The translations under genes were made by a program, and so were the position numbers. 64,000 bases of DNA, from NCBI RefSeq assembly GCF_947500985.1, contig NZ_CANMTX010000004.1, positions 248,001 to 312,000 on the forward strand, written 5' to 3'. The DNA is from an uncultured Maribacter sp. GTDB taxonomy: Bacteria; Bacteroidota; Bacteroidia; Flavobacteriales; Flavobacteriaceae. Below, piece after piece: positions 35,841 through 46,500 of the stretch. The notes beneath the pieces are model-generated. The model saw nothing but the letters and a program-made list of their open reading frames with translations. It did no database searches and had not been told where the DNA came from. The stretch's first letter is position 1, and every line of letters begins with the position of its first letter.

Positions 35841-36902
35841 ATGAAATTATTTCAGTGCACGAACTGTAAGAATACAGTTGTTTTCGAAAATAACGTATGT
35901 GTAAATTGTGGCTATCTTTTAGGCTATTCTTCTTATTATAATAAGATAGTCGCCTTAGATACGAATGTGTCTAAATGGGAAATCCCTGAATTGGATGGCA
36001 AAACCTATGAGTATTGTGAAAATTTCAAGCACAAGGTTTGTAATTGGCTGGTAGATACTTCAAGAGGACGAAAATTTTGTCTGGCCTGTTCCTTAAATAG
36101 AACCATTCCTCATATATTAGACGATGCTAATTTAGCCAAGTGGAAGCATATTGAAATAGCTAAGCACAGGCTGGTTTATCAATTATTGCGTTTTTCATTG
36201 CCAGTGGTTAGTAAAATAGAGGATGAACTAAAGGGTTTTTGTTTTGATTTTTTGGCTAAAGAAGATTTGCCTGAAGAATCAAAAGACACTAAAACTGGGC
36301 ACGCCAATGGTGTCATTACCCTTTTAATATCAGAAGCAGATCCGGTTGTTCGTGAGCAGGTTAAACAGCAAATGGCTGAACGTTATAGAACTTTACTAGG
36401 TCATTTTAGACATGAGGTAGGACATTATTTTTGGGACTTGCTTATTCGTGATAATCCTGAAGTTTTAGCGGATTTTAGAAACATTTTTGGTGATGAATCC
36501 AAATCCTATGCAGATGCATTGACCAATCACTATAACAATGGTCCGCAGGCAAATTGGCAGCAAAATTTTATAAGTAAGTATGCCTCTTCTCATCCTTGGG
36601 AGGATTGGGCGGAAACTTGGTCACATTATTTACATTTGACAGATATTTTGGAGACCGCCTATAATTTCGGATTAAAATCAAATCCTAAGATTACCGCAAA
36701 GCAAAATATAAAAATGAATGCTAGTTTTGATCCTTATAAGGAGACTAGTTTTGAAAAAATAATGGATACCGGTATCCCATTATTGTTTACGTTAAATAGT
36801 ATGAACAGGTCAATGGGTGAAGATGACCTTTATCCTTTTATTATCTCTGAGCCAGTAAAGAAAAAGTTGGCGTTCATTCGTAATTTAGTAAAAGGTATTT
36901 AA
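35841..36902 (+). CDS. Zinc-ribbon putative metallopeptidase
   Basis: The 353-residue protein starts with a zinc ribbon (C6, C9, C20, C23) and continues with more cysteines (C52-type CENFKHKVCNW and CLACS). The peptidase part has HEVGH at residues 191-195, followed by HPWEDWAETWSHYLH, which supplies the third ligand region. This matches the putative zinc-binding metallopeptidase family found in many bacteria. No signal peptide is present, so it is cytoplasmic. Substrate unknown. It follows the RluB-like gene by 35 bases. Confidence 0.82.
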   Translation: MKLFQCTNCKNTVVFENNVCVNCGYLLGYSSYYNKIVALDTNVSKWEIPELDGKTYEYCENFKHKVCNWLVDTSRGRKFCLACSLNRTIPHILDDANLAKWKHIEIAKHRLVYQLLRFSLPVVSKIEDELKGFCFDFLAKEDLPEESKDTKTGHANGVITLLISEADPVVREQVKQQMAERYRTLLGHFRHEVGHYFWDLLIRDNPEVLADFRNIFGDESKSYADALTNHYNNGPQANWQQNFISKYASSHPWEDWAETWSHYLHLTDILETAYNFGLKSNPKITAKQNIKMNASFDPYKETSFEKIMDTGIPLLFTLNSMNRSMGEDDLYPFIISEPVKKKLAFIRNLVKGI

Positions 36903-36989
36903 CCGATACGAAAAGTTAATCGTTTATTTAAAATCAATATTATGCGCATTACTAATGGGTATACCTTTATTTATTAGGTTCAGATACTA

Positions 36990-37632
36990 CTAATATTCAT
37001 CTGTAGTCTTGATTATTTTTCCGTCTTGCATAATTTGGTAGGTTGAGCTAATCTTGCTGACGGAATCGTGGTAAGTACTATCTATTATTGTAATGATATT
37101 TCCTTTAAGAGATGATGTTCTTTTACTCTTATCTTTCCCTATTTTATCATATGATATTTTTAGGTTTGCGATTAGGTTTCCATCTAAATCATAATTGATC
37201 AGACGCGATTCCATTTCATTGTTACCAATAAAAGTAGTGACTACTAAAGTAATAAAGTTTCGAGATAATGCTATTCGATAATCTTGATGAATAGAATATT
37301 TAGAGGGATCAGACTTGTAATCAGTGTAAATTGTATTCAATTTTGAATATCGTACCAATGGGTAATTTATATGGATTGCCTGCTTCACTGTAAAATGAAT
37401 CGTGCATTTGTAAAACATAGGGATTTTCATTTACAAAAGGCTCGTAATTAAGTGCAATGTAACTTTCGTACTTCGCAACGACCTCTTTACCTATAATACT
37501 GGCATACGGTATTTGTTGAGAAATATCGGTAGCCTGCGTTCTATAGAAACCCCACCAGAATAAGAATATCAATAGTGCTACGACTACAACACCGATTAAA
37601 AGAAGTTTCTTGATTAATGTAGCTATTTCCAT
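36990..37632 (-). pseudogene. Membrane-anchored protein of unknown function, probably frameshifted
   Basis: Two minus-strand frames overlap by 110 bases. The first (37632 to 37321, 103 residues) has an N-terminal membrane segment (LLLIGVVVVALLIFLFWWGF) and a plausible soluble continuation ending at FKIEYNLH-stop. The second (37430 to 36990) starts implausibly inside it and then reads TDYKSDPSKYSIHQDYRIAL and NYDLDGNLIANLKISYD. Joining the two frames near 37325-37350 gives one coherent protein of about 210 residues, so a one-base indel in the strain or the assembly is the simplest reading. Two overlapping genes remain possible. No family recognised. Confidence 0.55.
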
Positions 37633-37650
37633 GGCTGTTTATACTATTGT

Positions 37651-39468
37651 TTAATCTTCGGCGATAAGATTTCCATAAGCATCATATCTTTTATCTCCAA
37701 ATTGTAAGGTAATGTCAGCACCTGAACTGCTAATGGAATACGAACTCCCTTTTTCTGTAAGTAGCACTTTACCATCTTTATTTAGAAGTTGGTAAGTATT
37801 ATGTATAGAAACCCATGTAAAACCATTTTCATGTGATAATATGCGGTCATAGATTAAGGGAATTACGATTACACCGTTCACATCAATTATACCGAATAAA
37901 TTTTCGTCATTCTCTACAATGGCAAAACCATTTTTAAAATCTTCTATTTCTTTGTAAATAAAGGGGATGACAATTTCTCCGGAAGTAGTTAAAAAGCCAT
38001 ACTTGTTATTAGATTTTGCAGCCATTCTGTTATCGAAAGGGGCTCGTATATTGGTAATGCCCTCTAATTTTTTAATAACTCCTTTTGAGTTTATGATATA
38101 GTTTTCATTTTCTTCTCCTATACCTAGAACGTATTCATCGTCAATAATATATATTTTTATAAAATGCATATCTGAAAGCAATTCATACTCCACACTATAC
38201 ATCAACAAAGGGTCTTCGTATGATTTTTGGATAAAGGCAAGGCCATTGTCAGCTTCCCATACATACTCTACTTTAAGTTCGTCAAGTGTGTTGGTTTTAA
38301 GATTCAAATGATAATACAACGTATCATTCTGAAAGTAACGAGAACCAAGGCTTTGAATAGGGGTAAATGGGGTTCTAAAAAGTTCTTTGGTATCAGCATC
38401 TAAAAAGATGTTGTTGGTTCTGTTTTGTATCAAAATGATATCACCAAAATGACTATTGTTTTTAGCGGTAAAGGTAACCGTCTTTTGTTTTTCTTCGGTC
38501 TGTATAAATAATCGAAGACTCTCGATATTACCTTCAAAATAATATTTTAGATGGTAAACGCCATCTTTGTCTTTGACCGTTTTTGTTTTGCCTACCTTTT
38601 TTAAGAGATAATTTTTAAGTGATTCGGTGTCCTTGAATTTATCGCTTTTTAATTTTGTTTGCACATCTTCTAAAAGGGCTAACATTTCGTCAAAACCCTC
38701 TTCAGATTTATCATCTGAAGTAGGAGAGAAAGAACTGCTGTTTTGGTTTAAGAACTTACCATCGGTATTAAGCGCGCGAATACTTAGTCGTTCTTTGTAT
38801 TCGTCGCTTACGGTTAAGTATACATGATTTTTTTCAAGTTTCTTTACCGTTATATTGGCGTCTTTATAGTTTATTTTTTTTCTTTTGTCGTCTACATCTA
38901 AAGAATCATAAGCAGCGGTATATCGAATGTTGTAATCTATTTGAACACTATCTATAACTGCAATTTTCCCCCAAGGTCTTTCAAAAAAGAAGCTAATTTC
39001 GTTATTCTGAATACCTTCTGTTGTACGGGTTCCATCTTTATAGAAAATTGCTTTAGGATTGAATTGTTCTTCCATACCTTCTTCCATCCAAACAGTACTC
39101 CAATAATCATCGCCAATTTTTTCAAATTCTAAAAGTGATTTGTCTTCACGAAAAATTTGTTTAAAACCAATATTATTGAATTGATGAAACGCTTTTTGAA
39201 CTGATGCAGTATCTATTTTAAAAGGTTTCTCAAATCGTTCTTCTTCTGGAGTGTAATTTTTAATTTGATCTTCACTTGGGCTTTCGAAAAAGCCGGCAAA
39301 GGCTTTAAGCCCTTCAATACCTTTATCTAACTCTTGTTCGATTTCATTCAAACTACCACTGTCCATGCGAGCAATGAAGGCCTCCATTTGTGGATCCATC
39401 TCTTGAGCCTTTACGCAATAAAAATTAGCCGTGACACCGATAATTAGAAGTAAAATTCTTTTCATCAT
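37651..39468 (-). CDS. Secreted WG-repeat-containing protein
   Basis: The 605-residue protein has a signal peptide (MKRILLLIIGVTANFYCVKAQ, cleavage near residue 22). The N-terminal part (about 25-470) is beta-rich and of unknown fold. The C-terminal region carries WG-type repeats: NKYGFLTTSGEIVIPFIYKEI, ENLFGIIDVNGVIVIPLIYD and the partial NTYQLLNKDGKVLLTE. WG repeats are thought to mediate binding. It lies just upstream of the probable frameshifted gene on the same strand. Function unknown. Confidence 0.75.
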   Translation of the reverse strand: MMKRILLLIIGVTANFYCVKAQEMDPQMEAFIARMDSGSLNEIEQELDKGIEGLKAFAGFFESPSEDQIKNYTPEEERFEKPFKIDTASVQKAFHQFNNIGFKQIFREDKSLLEFEKIGDDYWSTVWMEEGMEEQFNPKAIFYKDGTRTTEGIQNNEISFFFERPWGKIAVIDSVQIDYNIRYTAAYDSLDVDDKRKKINYKDANITVKKLEKNHVYLTVSDEYKERLSIRALNTDGKFLNQNSSSFSPTSDDKSEEGFDEMLALLEDVQTKLKSDKFKDTESLKNYLLKKVGKTKTVKDKDGVYHLKYYFEGNIESLRLFIQTEEKQKTVTFTAKNNSHFGDIILIQNRTNNIFLDADTKELFRTPFTPIQSLGSRYFQNDTLYYHLNLKTNTLDELKVEYVWEADNGLAFIQKSYEDPLLMYSVEYELLSDMHFIKIYIIDDEYVLGIGEENENYIINSKGVIKKLEGITNIRAPFDNRMAAKSNNKYGFLTTSGEIVIPFIYKEIEDFKNGFAIVENDENLFGIIDVNGVIVIPLIYDRILSHENGFTWVSIHNTYQLLNKDGKVLLTEKGSSYSISSSGADITLQFGDKRYDAYGNLIAED

Positions 39469-39577
39469 AAAATTCTCTTATTTAATAGTAAGCCAATTAT
39501 AGCAATAGAATGATATGGGTAAATTTAAAAAGCCTTAGAAGTAGATTATTCTTATTTGCTTTTAAGTTAATGTTTAT

Positions 39578-40510
39578 TTAATCTATGGAATAACCGTTAC
39601 CAAATTGATAGCTTATTATAATACCATGGGTGTTACCAAGTGTAGAGCCATTGGTAGCCAAATTATAGTTGTAAATAGCTCTGACATTGTCAAATAAATA
39701 AATTCCTGCTAAAAAATTATAAGAATTATTTGTTCTATAACCAGTACCTATTTCAAATTTATTTCTGAAACTTACAGCAACATTAATATCTGCTTGTAGT
39801 GGAGCGCCATTTTCATATTTTAAAAGTACATTCGGTTTTATCATTAAATCCTCAAAAATATTATTGAAAAAACGGTATCCAAAATAACCATAGTACGGGC
39901 TGTTTAAATTTAGATTATCGTCTGATGCTAAAGCATCTCCTAAAACATTAGGCGTTGAAAACCCAACATAAAAAGAAGCGTGGTTAAATAAAAACCCTAA
40001 GCCAATAGTGGGTATAGAGGCGCTAATGTCTTGTGAAAAATTGGGGTCGCCAATAATACCTAATTGAGTTAAGTTGTTTTGGTATTGTTGCAGCCCTGCA
40101 GTAATCCCAAACGATAATACGCCAGCATCATATAGTTGCCAGTAAGGTCTGTTGCTTTTAAAATCAAAAAATATTTTATATGAGTAAGCTGCAAAAAAAC
40201 TGGTAGAAGTAGTTACTCCTATTTCATCTCTAATAATACCTGCTCCTAATCCAATTTTATTACGATTAAGCGATCCATGACCACTTAATGAAAAACTTGT
40301 AGGGCTACCTTCCACTGGTTTAGAAAAACCAGTGTTACTTAACGAAAATTCTGTGTTTTGCGTTAAGCCGGCGTAAGCGGAATTTATGATAAAAGGATTA
40401 TAATTATACTCTGTAAATGTTGGCGTTTGTTGGCCAAATAAAGTATTGTTCATTGCAAGAGACAGCATAACACCTAGTGCCAGCGTGCCAATTTTTATAT
40501 TTAATTTCAT
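39578..40510 (-). CDS. PorP/SprF family type IX secretion outer-membrane protein
   Basis: The 310-residue protein has a signal peptide (to about residue 26, TLFGQQ) and the PorP/SprF pattern: PTFTEYNYNPFIINSAYAGL at the start, GLGAGIIRDEIG in the middle, and an amphipathic beta-barrel with FEIGTGYRTNNSYNFLAGI towards the end. SprF-like proteins are needed for secretion and surface attachment of T9SS cargo with type B C-terminal domains. Its start lies four bases after the stop of exactly such a cargo gene, so the two form a secretion pair. Confidence 0.9.
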   Translation of the reverse strand: MKLNIKIGTLALGVMLSLAMNNTLFGQQTPTFTEYNYNPFIINSAYAGLTQNTEFSLSNTGFSKPVEGSPTSFSLSGHGSLNRNKIGLGAGIIRDEIGVTTSTSFFAAYSYKIFFDFKSNRPYWQLYDAGVLSFGITAGLQQYQNNLTQLGIIGDPNFSQDISASIPTIGLGFLFNHASFYVGFSTPNVLGDALASDDNLNLNSPYYGYFGYRFFNNIFEDLMIKPNVLLKYENGAPLQADINVAVSFRNKFEIGTGYRTNNSYNFLAGIYLFDNVRAIYNYNLATNGSTLGNTHGIIISYQFGNGYSID

Positions 40511-40514
40511 GGTA

Positions 40515-43500
40515 CTAGCGCTTGATTATTACGTATCCTTTAGTTTTTTGAAGAATAGTTTCCCCTTCAATTTGAATATTGAAGAAGTAGGTTCCATCTG
40601 GTAGCTGACCAGCACCCATTTTAGTTTTTAGGTTTGCTTCACCTGTGAATACTGCTGAATTATTGTCGTAATTTTTAATCTCGAATACCATATCTCCCCA
40701 TCTATTGTAAATGCTTACAACATTTTCAGGATAGTATTCAATATTATCAATATGCCAATATTCGTTTATTCCGTCTCCGTCTGGTGAGAAGCCGTATTTA
40801 GTTTCATCTTCTGGTACTAAAGTGGTAAACGACTGTTGCTCGCACTGTATCGCATCACCTTTACTATTGTAAGGTGTAATGGTTACAAAGATTTCAGTGC
40901 CAAAAGGATATTCTTGAACAGGTGAGTAACTTGTATTACTTCCCATATCTTCATTGTTTACAATATCGGTTCCGCCAGCAGATGTGCCAATAGATAATCG
41001 ATAACCATCTGTTTTTTCTACTTCTTGCCAAATGATACTGGCCTCTAAATCTACTTCAGTTTCGCCATTAAAAGGACTTGATAGAACGGTACACTCAGGA
41101 ATAATAACTTCGGTTTCAAAACTATTAGAAGTACAGCCAACAGCATCACCAGAAGTGTTGTAAGGTGTAATGGTCACATAGATCAAAGTTTCAGACGGAA
41201 GGTTCTCTGCAAACGTATAACTTGTTAATGAAGCCACATCCTCATTATTTACGATATCGGTTCCATTAAGAGAAGTTCCAACCGAAATTCGGTATCCATC
41301 GGCATCAAAACTTGAATTCCATGAGATATCCGCCATAACAGAAACCTCTCTTGCATCATTTAATGAAGCAACCAAATCAGTACATGGTGGAATGGGTCTA
41401 ATGGTAAAACTTTCTGAAGTACAACCAATGGCATCTCCAACTTCATTATAAGGTGTAATGGTAATAGTAACCATTTCCCCTTGGTTAAAGTCGTTCGGAA
41501 AAATGTAAGAGGTACCGGTAACTTCAAGGTCGGTCACATTGTTAGAAGTAGTATTGGTTGCACTAATAGTCAATTTATAACCATTTGCATCTGTAACGGC
41601 GTTCCAACTAATTTCATCTACTTCTGCCACGATATCACCGTCGGCAGGTGCTATTAAATTAGTACATAAAGGAACTGATTTGATCGTAAAACTTTCTGAG
41701 GTACAACCGATAGCATTGCCCACCTCGTTATAAGGAACAATGGTAACGGTAACCGTTTCACTTTGTTCAAAATCGTTCGGGAAATCATAACTGTTTCCAG
41801 TGGTTACATCAAAAATTCCATTGTTGGCTGTACTGCTACTTGCACTAATGGTAACATGATATCCATTGGCATCACTTATTTCATTCCAAGTAATACCTGT
41901 ATCTACTGGTACATCTATATCACCATTTTCCGGCAGGCTTAAGTTGGTACACAATGGAATAGGTTTGATAGTAAAGCTTTCTGCAGTGCAACCGATCGCA
42001 TCGCCTACTTCGTTATAAGGTACAATCGTAACAGTTACGTTTTCTCCTTGTTCAAAATCGTTTGAAAAGTTGTAGCTATTACCTGTAGTCACGTCAAAAG
42101 TTCCATTATTAGCGGTGCTTGTAGTTGCGCTCACGGTCACTTTGTATCCGGTAGCATCGGTAATTGTATTCCAAGTGATATTCGTATCCACAGGAATATT
42201 AATATCTTCATTAGCTGGTGCTGTTAGAATAGTGCATACAGGCACTGGTTTTATCGTAAAACTTTCTGAAGTACAACCAATGGCATCACCAACTTCATTG
42301 TATGGTGTAATAGTTACTGTAACGGTTTCCCCTTGCTCAAAATCATTCGAAAAATTATAGCTGTTGCCCGAGGTAATTAGCTCGTCAGTAGTATTATTTA
42401 CAGTGCTACTACTTGCAGAAACAGTTAGCTTATACCCTGTTGCATCACTTACGGCTGTCCATGAAATATTTGTATCTACGGCTACATCAACTGCTCCATT
42501 ACTAGGATCAATCAAGCTAGTACAGCCTGGTACTGGTTTTATAGTAAAACTTTCTGCGGTACATCCAATGGCGTCCCCTTGATCATTATAGGGTACAAGC
42601 GTTACCGAAACGGTTTCTCCTTGTGTAAAATCATTTGAAAAACTGTAAGTAGTTCCTGTAGTAATATCAAGGTCGGTTACATTGTTAATTGTACTAGTGC
42701 TAGCCACTATTGTTAATTTGTAACCATCGGCACCTGTGCTTGCATTCCATTCCAGATCCGAATCTACAGCTATATTTGTAGCATTGTCTGTAGGACTGAT
42801 CAAAGTCGTACAAACAGGTACCGGTGGGGGTATAATAGTAAAACTTTCAGAAGTACATGGTCCTACGGCATTACCTATACTATTATATGGTACTATGGTA
42901 ACGGTAACCGTTTCTCCTCTTTCAAAGTCATTTGCAAAATCGTAAGTTGTGCCTGTAGTAACATCAAAATCGGTCAAATTATTTGCTGTGCTACTACTTG
43001 CTGTTACGGTTAATTTATAACCGTCGGTATTACTACTGGCATTCCATTCTATACTCGTATCTACGGCAATGTCTGTAGCATTGTTTGCGGGTGTTATTAG
43101 AGAAGTACATAAAGGTGCGCCATCTGTTGTAAAAGTTTCTTCCATACAACCAATAGCATCTCCATTATCGTTATACGGAGTGACAGTTATATAAATAGGT
43201 GAACTTTCTGGTAAATCGGTCGCAAGGTCGTATGTAGTTACATTTAACACATCACCTGTAAAAATATCTGAACCTCCACTTGTTGTTCCTACGGTCAAAT
43301 TATAACCGGTTGCAGATGATAATTCTGCCCAAGTTAAATTTGTGCTAGGGTCAACCGCAGTTGCACCATTAATAGGTGCTGTTAGCGTAGTACATGACGG
43401 TGGACTTGTAGAATCACCAGTAGTGAATGTTTCTTCAGTACAACCCGTAGCATCACCTTCATCATTATAAGGTATAATGGTTACGTAATGTAATCTGCCT

Positions 43501-46500
43501 TCCTGTAAATCTACAGGGATATCATAGGTGTTAGCGCCAACAACATCCACATTGTTTACTATCTCTATACCGCCAGAGGTGGTACCAACTAGTACTAAAT
43601 AACCATTTGCGTTAGCTATCGGTGTCCAGCTTAAATGGGTGTCAATAGCAACATCAGTAGCACCATTTATAGGGCTGGTTAAGTTTGTACAAACTGGTGG
43701 TACAGGAATTAATTCTGTATGGAAACTTTCTTCGGTACATGAAACAGCATCGCCTTCATCATTATAAGGAATTATAGTCACGAAAATGTCACTATCTTCA
43801 GGTAAATCAGAAGTAAATTCATAGGTGTTTATATTACCTACATCTTCAGAATTTAATATGTCGCTAGCTCCAGAAGAAGTACCTACGATAAGTTTATAGC
43901 CATCGGCATTTGAAATTGGGTTCCAGCTTAAATCTGAAGTAACCAAAACATCATTGGCATTATTTAATGGTTCTGTAAGATTTGTGCAATCTGGAATAGT
44001 TGCCGGGTCATTAGAAATCGTAAAGTTTTCTTCGGTACAAGGACCAACGGCATCGCCTTCATCATTAAAAGGTATAATAGTTACATAAACCGTATCGCCA
44101 GTATTAAAATCAGAAGTAAATTCAAAAGATGTTTCATTGGTGATTGTTTCATTATCTACAATATCATTACCACCGGCAGAAGTACCTACGGTTAGGCGGT
44201 AGCCTTGTGCAAATAAAGCAGCATCCCAAGTTATATTAGTGTTCACAGGTACGTCAGTATCTCCATCTAAAGGGGAAGCTAATTGCGTACACTCTGGTAT
44301 AGGACAATCGCGTACATCTTGGCTAAACGTCCATCCATACGTATCTATCATCGACTGTCTTTCTTCTTGTGCATCACAATAAGGTAGTCCTTCAGCACCT
44401 AGGGTGATTCCGCTGGTCAAGGTCTGTTCTGACCAAGCGATCAATGTGTTATCATAATTTTCTCTGATCAAAGCAGTATGATCTAGCATGTCACTCATAT
44501 TAGTAACATTACTAACATCCCATTCGGCTAAACTTTGGTTTAAAGAAGTGGCATTATCGAACATAGAACGCATAGTTACATTACCTGGATTCCATAAATC
44601 CATAGGTTGGTTGTATGCCGATGCATTTCTAAACATATAATCCATATTGTTTACTCCAGAAATACGCCAGTTATTTAGGACTTGGTTAAAGGCAGTTGCA
44701 TCACTGAACATTTCTTCCATAGTGGTTACTCCTCTAACGTTCCAGTCACTAATGTTCTCATTGAAGGCTGTAGCGCCTTTGAACATATCTTCCATAGTAG
44801 CTACAGAGGCTACATTCCAAGAATTCATAGCTTGATTGTATGCCGTTGCTCCATTGAACATGGCTTCCATAGTGGTAACAAAAGAGACATTCCAAGCATC
44901 TATATTTTGGTTAAAAGCAGTTGCTCCACTGAACATTTCCTCCATGTTTAAAGCTTCTCCTGTATTCCAAGAAGTAAGAGGTTCATTAAAAGCCAATGCA
45001 TTTTTAAACATAGCTTCAAAATTGGTAACAACGGCAGTATTCCAATTGTTCAAAGGTTGGTTAAAAACAGCCGCATCTTCAAACATAGATTCCATTAGTG
45101 TTACTGAACTAACATTCCAAGTATTAATTGGCTGATTAAAAAGTAGAGCATCCTCAAACATATTATTCATGGTAGCTACTGCACTTACGTTCCAATTACC
45201 TAAAGGCTGATTGAATACCGCTGCACCACGAAACATGCTAGACATGTTTACTACAGAATTTACATCCCAACTATTAAGAGGTTGGTCAAAACTTAATGCA
45301 TAACTAAACATACTGGTCATGTTGGTTACATTGGTAACATTCCAACTATCAATATTTTGATTAAAACTATCCGTACTACTGAACATTGAAGACATAGTTG
45401 AAACACTATTAACATTCCAAGAATCTAAAGGCTGATTAAAGGCTTCAGCATTATAGAACATAGAAGCCATAGTTGTCACCGATGAAACATCCCAACTGTT
45501 TAATGGTTCGTTAAATGCAATCGCAGAATAGAACATTTGACTCATAGTTGTCACCGATGAAACATCCCAGCTGTCAATATCCTGATTAAAAACTTCTGCG
45601 GAATAAAACATTTGATCCATTTCTTCCACCTTTTCTACATTCCATAAATTAAGTGGTTGGTCAAATACTTCTGCACTATAAAATAGTTGAGACATATCTA
45701 TTACATTACTTACGTTCCAACTATTAAGTGGTTGGTTAAAGGATTCTGCTTGTTGAAACATTCGAGCCATATCAATAACATTGCCAACATTCCAAGAACT
45801 AATATCTTGATTGAATTCGTCTGTACTGGCAAACATAAAATTCATGTTAGTAACATTGCTAACATCCCAATTATTTAAAGGTTGGTTAAATATATCGGCA
45901 GAACCAAAAACACCATACATACCCGTTACATTGCTGACATCCCAATTGTTGATATTACCATTGAATTTGTCACATACAATGAACATACTTGTCATATCTG
46001 TTACATTGGTTAAATTAGGTACGTCTGTGGCATTATATTCCATGTTTTCGCAACCCGCAAAAGCATTATTCATACTTTCCCAAGCTTGTGTTCCCCATTG
46101 GTCAATAGATAAGAGTTTGTATGCATCACCACTAGATTGATTATGCCTAGGGCTAGGGAAGGTTCCTATTATACTTACAGTGTAAATACCAGGATTTAAG
46201 TACGTATGTGTAATAGCACCTGTCACATTGTTATCATATTGCCCGTCTCCCCAATCAATATTATAATCATAAGTGAAGCCAGATTGAGTTTGGATTATAA
46301 GTTGATTTATGGGTGTTGTAGTCGTTCCTTCTTGTAAAGTAGTATCATAGGTAAGTTTAAAGGCATCTAAACTATTTACCCAACTCTCAACTACGGTAAA
46401 ATTAATTTCTTGGCATCCTGTAGCGGGACCTTCACCATTGTAAGGGACTACAGTTACAAAAACCATGTCATTTGCCATAAATTCATTGGTGAAACTAACA

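Noticed and set aside
42115-42945. Plus-strand ORFs inside the BspA-type gene
   Set aside because: They are antisense shadows of the repetitive fibronectin-like modules; their periodic spacing follows the repeats and they have no start signals or homology-like features.
44647-45135. Regular repeats resembling a CRISPR array
   Set aside because: The repeats are about 75 bases, vary in every copy, lack constant spacer structure and stay in one open frame coding for BspA repeats.
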